From: Balneolales bacterium
GTDB lineage: Bacteria; Bacteroidota; Rhodothermia; Balneolales; Natronogracilivirgulaceae
Reading direction: 5' to 3'
Length of the DNA: 5,443 bases
Assembly: GCA_007135895.1 (NCBI GenBank)
Contig: SLHZ01000154.1
Location: 1-5,443 of the forward strand
The position numbers were made by a program, and so were the translations under genes. Under the pieces are notes generated by a model. That model ran no database searches. It was not told the DNA's origin and was given only the letters and a program-made list of their open reading frames with translations. Shown here piece after piece: positions 1 to 5,443 of the stretch (its first letter is position 1; every line of letters begins with the position of its first letter).

Positions 1-2100
1 AAACAAAGCTAATCCGGATAGTCCGATCATTTCATTCCCGTTACCGGTGAGTTTTTCTGTCAGATCAGTTGCTCCTGATACGATTTTTCCATTCGTATCC
101 ACATCCCAATGCGAGAATTCATAGCCCGGCCGGCTCACCGCCTCAACCGATAGCGGTACTTCGGAAAAATAGATGCCACTCCATGGCCAGGTATCATGAG
201 ATACACCGGGTGTCCGGGGTTCAATATCGGTCGTATTGATCCGGATATAGCCGTGATCGTTCTCGGATACATTCAACGTGATGGATGCTTCGCTGCCAAT
301 ATCGAAGTGTTGTTTCCCGCCGATCTGAAAATCGGTGTTGAAATGGTCCTGGAGATGCTGTCTCACGTAACCCGGGCGTTCCTCGGCATACCGGAACATA
401 TTCGCTACAAGGGCGTCCCAGCGTTCTCGGCTCCTATGATTCACCCAGCGTCCGATATGCTCATCGATGACGGGCAGCAGCGGCGTTTTCAGGCTGTCGA
501 CTACCATTGCGACCCGCTCCGGTGTAAAAGCCGTATTCAAGTGATCGCTGACCTTGTTGATGAAATCATGGAAAAAGTTTTGGTTTTCAAGCAAGCCGCG
601 GAACAACTGGTTGGGCCAGCGTTGCTGATGCACCGGGTTGATTTCCGATGTAATCCATCCGATCATATCAAAATCTGGACCGGTTGCATACCCCAGGGAG
701 CGGTCCACATCATACAGAAGCCAGCGCCAGCGTCCATCAAGTCCGGCCGGAGCCTGAGGATCATATGGTACGCGCAGGCGCCAGAAATCGATATTATTTT
801 GCGGCCAGTCTGAATTCCCGTAATAAATCTGGGCGCTGTAGTAGTCCAGGTAATTGTCGAGGTCCATCAGGGTTGTGACCTCGTCAAAATTCTCGGGATC
901 ACCCATATCAAAACTTCGGACAAATCCGGTAAGCTGGTTGTAATGAGTGTTGGTGCCCTCATCCGCTATTCCGGGACCGGTCAGGTAATCGATATTTTCG
1001 GGATCGGCTCCATACACCCTTTCCAGATAATGCTTGTCGTAGCGCTCCCTGATGTTGTGGATACCCCAGTATTCGCCATTCAGAAATACGATTACGGGGC
1101 GATAGGCCTGGGTATCCATATTGAAATGCCGGACCAGCGACTGTGCCGCGGCATCCATAAACATGGTATGGCCGAAATCATTGCCGGATTGACGCAGAAT
1201 CAGCCGATTGAAATTCTCATCTTCCAGATCATGGAAAAACGGGTAGAGGAAACGGCTTTGGCCGTAGTCACTTCGGGAATAAAGCCGCAGGCTCTTCATC
1301 GGAAACCGGCGCGTGAATCCTCCGTGAATTCGGATCCCGATATCATGATTAAGGACCGGAGTGCCATCGGTTTCGAAAAACTCGAAGCTGGCGGGCCGTT
1401 CCCACTCTTCGCCCCGCTGGACATAATTACCGGTGGCGTCTGCCCCCTGGATATAGCTCACACCGGGAACATAAAGCCCGTGTTCCTCTCCGAAAAGATT
1501 CAGGCTGTCGGTCACTATGGATACCACGGGCAACGAATAGCTATCGGGACCTTCCGGGTAGACAAAGAAGGTGCCGGTGACGGTGGGTGACCATGAACCA
1601 TCGTGGTATGCCCTGGCCCGAACCACCGTGGCTTTGCGAATAATATCGGACGGTGGCGACCAGCCTCTGGCTCCTTCAATAAAGTTTGTCGGTATCAGAG
1701 ATAAGTGGTTGGGTTCGTTGCTGCGGTCATGGATGGCAATCGTCGTTTCAAATAGCGGGGAATCCTCATCCGGTTCGGACCCGTCGAGCGTGTAGTAGAT
1801 AGCGGCTTCGGGATCCGGATGGACCAGGTGCAGTTCAATGGATCCGGTATGAAACCCTGCGGGCTGGGAAAAAAAAGGGGGCTCCAGAGTCGAAAGCGGT
1901 GTCGATACTTGTTCTGAAGCTGAGGCCGGTTCCAGGACAGGACGTGCCTGTTCTTGAGCCAGTACCATCGTACTCGTCCATGTCGCAGCAGTAGAAAAAT
2001 TTAAAAAACCGTTCGCAAGAACTGACCCGGAAACTGCTATGAGAAAAACGGAGAGATGGCGGACTAAGTGGCGTACTATTTTATTACTGGCTAATGGCAA
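1..2100 (-). CDS. Secreted CotH-kinase-family protein with chitobiase-type and InlB-like domains (3' end outside window)
   Basis: The frame is open for 700 codons to the left edge, so the C-terminus is missing. Numbering is from TTG at 2100. Residues 1-48 look like a long signal peptide: basic start (K7, R10, R14), hydrophobic stretch 16-39, possible cut after VLA (46-48). The in-frame stop TAA at 2118-2116 limits the start to TTG 2109 or TTG 2100. The first in-frame ATG (1968-1966) would remove the signal peptide, so TTG is preferred. Residues about 78-180 match a chitobiase/hexosaminidase C-terminal domain (IYYTLDGSEP at 101-110). Residues about 190-560 are a CotH domain: GIRIHGGFTR with K269, NGEYWGIHNIRE (341-352), GNSDWPQNN with D431, and YDVD with D464/D466. 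CotH proteins of Bacillus phosphorylate spore-coat proteins, and the aspartates expected for catalysis appear present. Residues about 604-670 resemble an InlB-type/Listeria-Bacteroides repeat (TPGV, PWSGIYF, GYEFSHW). A C-terminal sorting domain may follow outside the window (inference). Substrate unknown; extracytoplasmic location likely. Confidence 0.9.
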   Translation of the reverse strand, partial: MPLASNKIVRHLVRHLSVFLIAVSGSVLANGFLNFSTAATWTSTMVLAQEQARPVLEPASASEQVSTPLSTLEPPFFSQPAGFHTGSIELHLVHPDPEAAIYYTLDGSEPDEDSPLFETTIAIHDRSNEPNHLSLIPTNFIEGARGWSPPSDIIRKATVVRARAYHDGSWSPTVTGTFFVYPEGPDSYSLPVVSIVTDSLNLFGEEHGLYVPGVSYIQGADATGNYVQRGEEWERPASFEFFETDGTPVLNHDIGIRIHGGFTRRFPMKSLRLYSRSDYGQSRFLYPFFHDLEDENFNRLILRQSGNDFGHTMFMDAAAQSLVRHFNMDTQAYRPVIVFLNGEYWGIHNIRERYDKHYLERVYGADPENIDYLTGPGIADEGTNTHYNQLTGFVRSFDMGDPENFDEVTTLMDLDNYLDYYSAQIYYGNSDWPQNNIDFWRLRVPYDPQAPAGLDGRWRWLLYDVDRSLGYATGPDFDMIGWITSEINPVHQQRWPNQLFRGLLENQNFFHDFINKVSDHLNTAFTPERVAMVVDSLKTPLLPVIDEHIGRWVNHRSRERWDALVANMFRYAEERPGYVRQHLQDHFNTDFQIGGKQHFDIGSEASITLNVSENDHGYIRINTTDIEPRTPGVSHDTWPWSGIYFSEVPLSVEAVSRPGYEFSHWDVDTNGKIVSGATDLTEKLTGNGNEMIGLSGLALF
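2098..2100 (-). promoter_or_regulatory. Probable TTG start codon of the CotH-family gene
   Basis: No ATG or GTG lies in frame between the stop at 2118-2116 and the end of the predicted signal peptide. TTG at 2100-2098 gives a well-formed export signal, and a second TTG at 2109-2107 would add only three residues. No purine-rich ribosome site is visible upstream, which fits the other genes of the window. The alternative, ATG at 1968-1966, would leave a signal-less protein and an unexplained 44-codon open stretch that reads as a signal peptide. Confidence 0.6.
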
Positions 2101-2215
2101 GTAAGGCAAATAAGATTAATTCGTTAGACTATAACATAGCAATTTACGAAAATAACGGTAAAATTGGCATAAAAATTATGCTTGATATTCGTGATATTGG
2201 GGTGACAATCATTCC
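2101..2215 (-). promoter_or_regulatory. AT-rich upstream region of the CotH-family gene, with a small palindrome
   Basis: This stretch is much richer in A and T than the genes around it and lies directly upstream of the CotH gene, so it is the natural place for that gene's promoter. It contains a perfect inverted repeat, GCATAA-AAA-TTATGC, at 2167-2181. No promoter boxes could be assigned: on the minus strand TATTTTCG resembles the Bacteroidota -7 box with one mismatch, but no good partner box is present. No ribosome site is visible. Confidence 0.35.
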
Positions 2216-2216
2216 A

Positions 2217-2399
2217 ATGATACGGATTTCTGCGGATGATGGCTTATTGCCGTGGGTGATACGGATCACTGTAGATGATACGGATTACTGTGGATGCTGC
2301 GGATGATGGCTTATTGCTGTGGATGATACGGATCACTGTAGATGCTGCAAATGATGTGGATTGCTGGTGGATGATTCGGATCACTGCGAAATACTGCGG
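2217..2399. repeat. Compound degenerate tandem-repeat array between the phosphatase and CotH genes
   Basis: Two 47-bp copies at 2231-2277 and 2298-2344 are offset by 67 bp and differ at only 2 of 47 positions. Inside and around them a shorter word, GATACGGAT, starts at 2219, 2258, 2277 and 2325, with a one-mismatch form at 2373. Words of the form TGYRGATGNT begin at 2231, 2270, 2289, 2298, 2318 and 2337, and weaker forms continue to about 2394. Spacings are close to 9-10 or 19-20 bp, so the basic step is about 9.6 bp. The array begins about 10 bp beyond the phosphatase stop codon and ends before the AT-rich region of the next gene. No convincing reading frame uses it. It shows no strong hairpin, so it is not an obvious terminator. 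Function unknown. Confidence 0.85.
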
Positions 2400-2408
2400 G
2401 ACGTCTCA

Positions 2409-3668
2409 TCAAAGCGCCGGGATATGGAGCTGATCAAAAAAGCGTCCATCCTCATCATACATCTCGAGAAAAAGATCGTGCCTGTTTATTTCCACCATGA
2501 TGAAATGGCGAATGGAATCGGCGTTTGCGATGTACCATGGCCAGTTCCCATCCTCGTCGGTTCGGGGAACCCGGGTACGGACCCCCCAGGCACCATCGCC
2601 GACAAAATAGATGCCGGTTTCATCGATTTGGCCGTCACGGATGGGGTGTGTTCGCTTGTAGGTATGGTCATGGTTTTCCAGTGCCAGCCGCACCCCGTTA
2701 TCTTCAAATACCGGGACCCAGTTCTCCCTGATAGCCGATTCTGTCCTGCCGTCAAAACTCCTTGCTGAAGGATAGGCGGTTACGTGATAAACGGGTACAA
2801 GGTGCCTGCCGTCCCTCCTTTGCTGCATCGTTACACTGAGCCAGTCGGCCTGTTCTTCATCCACAAAATTCAGATGGTCGGAATCCAGGATGAACAAACT
2901 CAGATAGTCGCCAAAGTCCAGCACACCATATCCGGCTTCACCCGGAAAGGGAATGAATGTTGTGTAATAAGGGGCTTCCCTTCTCGCAAAATCCGGCTGC
3001 TGATATTCCACCGGCTGATAACGATAGATATATCCCCTTTTCACTTCGTGATTGCCGATGGCTGCTATATGCGGTATCACCCGATTGTTTTTCGTGATCA
3101 TTGCCGTAGACCAGATGTCGAAATAGCGGAACCAGCGTCTCAGTCGTTCCGGATCTCCATCGGCATAGGCCAGGTCGCCCCCTATCACGGCGAAATCAAT
3201 CTCTTCACCGGCGACTTTCATGACACTTTGCGCGGTATTGAGTGTCCATTCCCAATTATGCATCATATCACCGGAGGCAACAAAACGGATGGGACGGTTC
3301 AGGGATTCCGGCATGGTCAGAAAGTTGTAAACGCTCTTTTGTCCGCCAAAACGGAACTCGTAAAGCTGGTCCGGTTTCAGCTCCCGGAGTTCCCGCCGGT
3401 AAAGGCGGTTATCACTGTCCGGCACCGGTATGAGATCACCATGGGCGATCAGCCATTCTTTGGTCCCTTTTTTCCGGTATTCCAGAAAAGAATACGCTTC
3501 GGGAGCGGTATGCCAGTCGATGGTCATGGTCCGTGCGGGATCGTCCTGCCAGGACAGTATGAACGATTCGGGCTTAACCGCATCCGTCACATCGGCGGTT
3601 ATGCACGACGATGAGATCACCAGGGCGGAAACTACTAAGAAGAGGGATAGATGGCAGTGGTTTCGCAT
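2409..3668 (-). CDS. Exported metallophosphoesterase, purple acid phosphatase-like
   Basis: A complete 419-residue protein starting at ATG 3668-3666 and ending at TGA 2411-2409. Residues 1-25 form an export signal with a hydrophobic core (7-18). It could be cut by signal peptidase I near A25 or, less surely, lipidated at C22, where the lipobox (SSSC) is weak. Residues about 33-118 match the fibronectin-like N-terminal domain of purple acid phosphatases (FILSWQDDP...MTIDW). The calcineurin-like metallophosphatase domain follows from about 126. All seven expected metal ligands can be placed: D134 (GDMM), D165 and Y168 (GGDLAY), N206 in GNHE, H295 (VYH), H333 and H335 (ENHDHTYKRT). The usual GHxH glycine is replaced by asparagine (N332), and the first motif is GDMM rather than GDxG. 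The family hydrolyses phosphomonoesters or diesters with a two-metal centre. This protein's substrate is not known, and it should act in the periplasm or at the cell surface. No clear Shine-Dalgarno sequence precedes the start; upstream lies a 10-bp-step repeat array. Confidence 0.93.
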   Translation of the reverse strand: MRNHCHLSLFLVVSALVISSSCITADVTDAVKPESFILSWQDDPARTMTIDWHTAPEAYSFLEYRKKGTKEWLIAHGDLIPVPDSDNRLYRRELRELKPDQLYEFRFGGQKSVYNFLTMPESLNRPIRFVASGDMMHNWEWTLNTAQSVMKVAGEEIDFAVIGGDLAYADGDPERLRRWFRYFDIWSTAMITKNNRVIPHIAAIGNHEVKRGYIYRYQPVEYQQPDFARREAPYYTTFIPFPGEAGYGVLDFGDYLSLFILDSDHLNFVDEEQADWLSVTMQQRRDGRHLVPVYHVTAYPSARSFDGRTESAIRENWVPVFEDNGVRLALENHDHTYKRTHPIRDGQIDETGIYFVGDGAWGVRTRVPRTDEDGNWPWYIANADSIRHFIMVEINRHDLFLEMYDEDGRFFDQLHIPAL

Positions 3669-3670
3669 GA

Positions 3671-3780
3671 TATTGTTTCCGATTGTTCCGACTGTTCTCG
3701 ACTGTTCCTGGTTGTTAACGACTGTTCCGACAGTTCCCGTTTATTTCCTTTTGTTTCAGGTTGTTCTGAATTGTTCCTGA
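3671..3780. repeat. Degenerate tandem array with a step of about 9.8 bp upstream of the phosphatase gene
   Basis: The core word TGTT (usually within ACTGTTCCG-like units, plus strand) starts at 3674, 3684, 3693, 3703, 3713, 3723, 3752, 3762 and 3772. Decayed forms AGTT at 3732 and TATT at 3742 fill the gap. That is eleven units over 98 bp with a nearly constant step of 9-10 bp. On the transcribed (minus) strand the unit reads approximately CGGAACAGTC. The array fills most of the 142-bp spacer between the epimerase stop and the phosphatase ATG and comes within about six bases of that ATG. Any phosphatase promoter must therefore lie within it or upstream in wecB. Because the step is close to one helical turn, all units would face the same side of the DNA. 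A regulatory role is inference; simple slippage-born repeats are an alternative. Confidence 0.8.
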
Positions 3781-3810
3781 TAATTAGACGCAAGAGGGTC
3801 GGTGGTTCCG

Positions 3811-5013
3811 TCAGCCCGACAGAAGTTCCCGATCGGTAAAGGGTGTAAAGGGCTTGAGCCTTCCTTTTTTATCCAGATCCAGCAGGGTATCCACGATCCG
3901 GACAGCGGTTTTGCCATCCCATTTGGGGGGGACCGATCCGCTTTTCCATTTGCCGCTCATGACTTGCTGAAGGGCGGGTTTAATCGCTTCGGGGTTTGTG
4001 CCGATGAGCCGGTTGGTCCCCTGTGTCACGGTTTCGGGCCGTTCGGTATTGTCGCGCAGCGTCAGACAGGGCACACCCAGGACGGTCGTTTCTTCCGTTA
4101 TACCGCCCGAATCGGTGATGACGGCGCGGGCATTCCGGACCAGCCAGATGAATTCAAGATATCCCAGTGGATCGATATAATGGAGATGGGTCCAGGTGAG
4201 GCCAAGCCGTTTAAGGATGTTTCTTGTCCGGGGGTGTGTGGGGAAAATCACGGGTTCGTTACCGGTTCCTTCGGCAATATGCCGCAGCAGATCCCCGAGT
4301 TTTTCCTCCTGGTCGACATTGGCCGGGCGGTGCAGTGTCATGACGAAAAAGCGGCCTTTTTTCAGTCTGGGGGAGCCGTTGGTCTGAACCTGATCAGGTT
4401 TGGGGGATGTTGTGCCCGGTTCATGCAGCCCGGGGATATGCGGTTCCCGAAGCCGCTCGAGATTGGCCATCAGGGTGTCAATCATCGTATTTCCGACGAA
4501 AAAAATACACTCATGTTTCACCCCTTCCTTGCGCAGGTTGCGGTTGGCGGCCGCCGACGTGGTAAAAAAGAAGTCCGTGATACTGTCGGTGGTTACCCGG
4601 TTGATTTCCTCGGGCATCGTCCAGTCGCGCGAACGGATTCCTCCTTCGACATGCGCTACTCTGACACCCATTTTCTTGGCGGTAATGGAACAGGCCATGG
4701 TGGAGGTGACATCCCCCACGACAATACAGATATCCGGTTTGCCCTTCTCCATGAGTAACTTCTCGTATCCTGTCATGATGGCTGCGGTTTGTTCAGCCTG
4801 CGAACCGCCGCCGGCACCCAGGTTGACATCCGGTTGAGGTATGTTCAGCTGTTCGAAAAAACTCTCACTCATATTGCGATCATAATGCTGGCCCGTATGC
4901 ACCAGGCGGAACTTTATGTCCACCCCCTGCTTCTGCCGCTCGAGTATGGCATGGGTGATGGGGGCGATTTTCATAAAATTGGGCCGGGCACCGGCGATTA
5001 AATCCACAAGCAT
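3811..5013 (-). CDS. wecB: UDP-N-acetylglucosamine 2-epimerase (non-hydrolysing)
   Basis: A complete 400-residue protein, ATG at 5013-5011 and TGA at 3813-3811. It interconverts UDP-GlcNAc and UDP-ManNAc in the cytoplasm, the entry step to ManNAc-type sugars for surface polysaccharides. The whole fold is recognisable: GARPNFMKIAPI at 8-19 (R10, K15), GDVTSTMA at 100-107 (D101), HVEGGIRS at 121-128 (E123), MPEEINR at 133-139, GNTMIDTL at 174-181, LHRPANVD at 227-234 (H228), THPRT at 259-263, and TDSGGITEET with GVPCLTLRDNTERPET at 300-328. These are the family's catalytic and UDP-binding positions. Length is slightly above the usual 370-380: a Pro/Thr-rich insert of about ten residues lies near 195-215, and there is a short C-terminal tail (LKPFTPFTD). 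The start codon is favoured because the Rossmann-type first strand (LVDLIAGARPN) begins at once. No Shine-Dalgarno sequence is visible. No other sugar-nucleotide or glycosyltransferase gene is in the window, so the target polymer is unknown. Confidence 0.96.
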   Translation of the reverse strand: MLVDLIAGARPNFMKIAPITHAILERQKQGVDIKFRLVHTGQHYDRNMSESFFEQLNIPQPDVNLGAGGGSQAEQTAAIMTGYEKLLMEKGKPDICIVVGDVTSTMACSITAKKMGVRVAHVEGGIRSRDWTMPEEINRVTTDSITDFFFTTSAAANRNLRKEGVKHECIFFVGNTMIDTLMANLERLREPHIPGLHEPGTTSPKPDQVQTNGSPRLKKGRFFVMTLHRPANVDQEEKLGDLLRHIAEGTGNEPVIFPTHPRTRNILKRLGLTWTHLHYIDPLGYLEFIWLVRNARAVITDSGGITEETTVLGVPCLTLRDNTERPETVTQGTNRLIGTNPEAIKPALQQVMSGKWKSGSVPPKWDGKTAVRIVDTLLDLDKKGRLKPFTPFTDRELLSG

Positions 5014-5120
5014 GATGAAAACGAATTAGGTTAAACGAGATGGCAGTATGCAGCCCGAACGACTTTGAAACAAGTTAAGGAGCCATACCGGACGGAAATG
5101 GTTTGTATCAGACGGTCAGA

Positions 5121-5203
5121 AGATCGGACACGATGTAAACCAGACAATTGACAAATCGGACACGATGTAAACCAGGCAGCCGAGAAATCGGACACGATGC
5201 AAG
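5121..5203. repeat. Three direct repeats with exact 32-bp spacing upstream of wecB
   Basis: Copies lie at 5121-5143, 5153-5175 and 5185-5203. The first two are 23 bp and differ at one base. The third keeps the first 15 bases (AAATCGGACACGATG) and then decays. The start-to-start distance is exactly 32 bp in both steps, and the 9-bp spacers between copies are unrelated to each other. This is about three helical turns. The array sits roughly 110-190 bp upstream of the wecB start. It could be a set of operator-like binding sites or the multiple-repeat end of a decayed IS21-type insertion sequence, but no transposase is in view. Three copies with 9-bp spacers do not fit a CRISPR array. Confidence 0.85.
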
Positions 5204-5261
5204 TCGTAACAACAACAGGAAAAAGTACAAAAGATCTTTGAGAATTGACAGACTGGAATAG

Positions 5262-5276
5262 TCCGGTTTGACCGGA
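5262..5276. other. Short perfect inverted repeat
   Basis: TCCGGT-TTG-ACCGGA forms a six-base-pair GC-rich stem with a three-base loop, extendable by one G-T pair. Neither strand has a run of T after it, so it does not look like an intrinsic terminator. It could be a protein-binding palindrome or a chance hairpin. Confidence 0.4.
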
Positions 5277-5443
5277 TAAGAGTGTTATGACAGCCTGGAT
5301 AGAGCTTGTTCGGTGCAACGATTACTGGATGTAGCAGTAGTTTCGGTTATTCAGTGCGGGGGTTGCTTTTTCCAGCAGAGGTATCGTTTATTTGTTGCGG
5401 AATTGTTGTTTCGTGCCTTGCGGAAGAATAGTTCAGCGGGGTT

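Larger units (their letters stand above)
5014..5443. other. Non-coding stretch right of wecB
   Basis: No convincing gene was found in these 430 bases on either strand. The stretch contains the region directly upstream of wecB, the 32-bp-spaced repeats, a boxA-like word and a small hairpin, each listed separately. Short frames run in from the right edge: on the minus strand to TGA at 5353-5351 and to TAA at 5349-5347, and on the plus strand from 5341 onward. They cover about 30 codons each and show no recognisable motif, so the end of a neighbouring gene cannot be claimed. No promoter of wecB could be assigned with confidence. Confidence 0.5.

Noticed and set aside
196..1590. Two plus-strand open frames of 205 and 215 codons (196-813 and 943-1590)
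   Set aside because: Both are shadows of the CotH-family gene on the minus strand, which carries all the recognisable domains.
2094..2306. Plus-strand open frame of 70 codons in the 2101-2408 spacer
   Set aside because: It overlaps the AT-rich region and half of the repeat array and ends within it; the repeat steps do not keep one frame.
2784..3614. Plus-strand open frame of 276 codons
   Set aside because: It is antisense to the phosphatase gene, whose metal-site motifs are unmistakable; the plus-strand translation looks random.
3717..3737. Hairpin-type terminator after wecB (ACTGT-TCCG-ACAGT)
   Set aside because: The stem is only five pairs, arises from the repeat units, and is not followed by a T run on the transcribed strand.
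3651..3839. Possible small Cys/Ser-rich protein on the plus strand
   Set aside because: Its DCSDCS-like pattern comes only from the 10-bp DNA repeat, and the frame starts inside the phosphatase gene and ends inside wecB.
3802..4758. Long plus-strand open frame of 318 codons
   Set aside because: It lies wholly opposite the clearly recognisable wecB gene, and its translation shows no family motif.
5121..5203. CRISPR array
   Set aside because: Only three copies, a decayed third, 9-bp spacers and no cas gene in view.
5031..5318. Minus-strand open frame of 95 codons right of wecB
   Set aside because: It reads straight through the 32-bp-spaced repeats, whose step is not a multiple of three, shows no known motif and has no support beyond being open.
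5347..5443. End of a further minus-strand gene at the right edge
   Set aside because: Two competing frames of about 30 codons are open, and neither shows recognisable protein character.

Overview
The window holds three protein genes, all on the minus strand, separated by intergenic stretches that carry short periodic repeats. The likely host is a Gram-negative of the Bacteroidota/Balneolota/Rhodothermota kind. This rests on the large exported CotH protein with chitobiase-type and InlB-like accessory domains, the lack of Shine-Dalgarno sequences before the starts, and a WecB of the ARPNFMKIAP type. It is an inference from gene style, not from a marker gene.

Region by region, in the direction of transcription (right to left): 5443-5014 has no convincing gene. 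It holds a three-copy direct repeat with exact 32-bp spacing, a small hairpin and a boxA-like word. 5013-3811 is a complete wecB-type gene for non-hydrolysing UDP-N-acetylglucosamine 2-epimerase. 3810-3669 is a 142-bp spacer, most of it a degenerate array with a step of about 9.8 bp. 3668-2409 is a complete gene for an exported metallophosphoesterase resembling purple acid phosphatases. 2408-2101 is a 308-bp spacer with a compound repeat array (47-bp units built from words of about 9-10 bp) and then an AT-rich part with a small palindrome. 2100-1 is the first 700 codons of a secreted CotH-kinase-family protein that runs off the left edge; it seems to start at TTG.

The epimerase is cytoplasmic and makes UDP-ManNAc for surface polysaccharide, but no other polysaccharide gene is in view. 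The phosphatase and the CotH protein are both predicted to be exported. They lie side by side on one strand, so an extracytoplasmic kinase-phosphatase pair is possible but unproven. The spacers of 142 and 308 bp argue against a tight operon. The most unusual content is the intergenic repeats: every spacer carries a different repeat sequence, and two of the three step at nearly one DNA helical turn.
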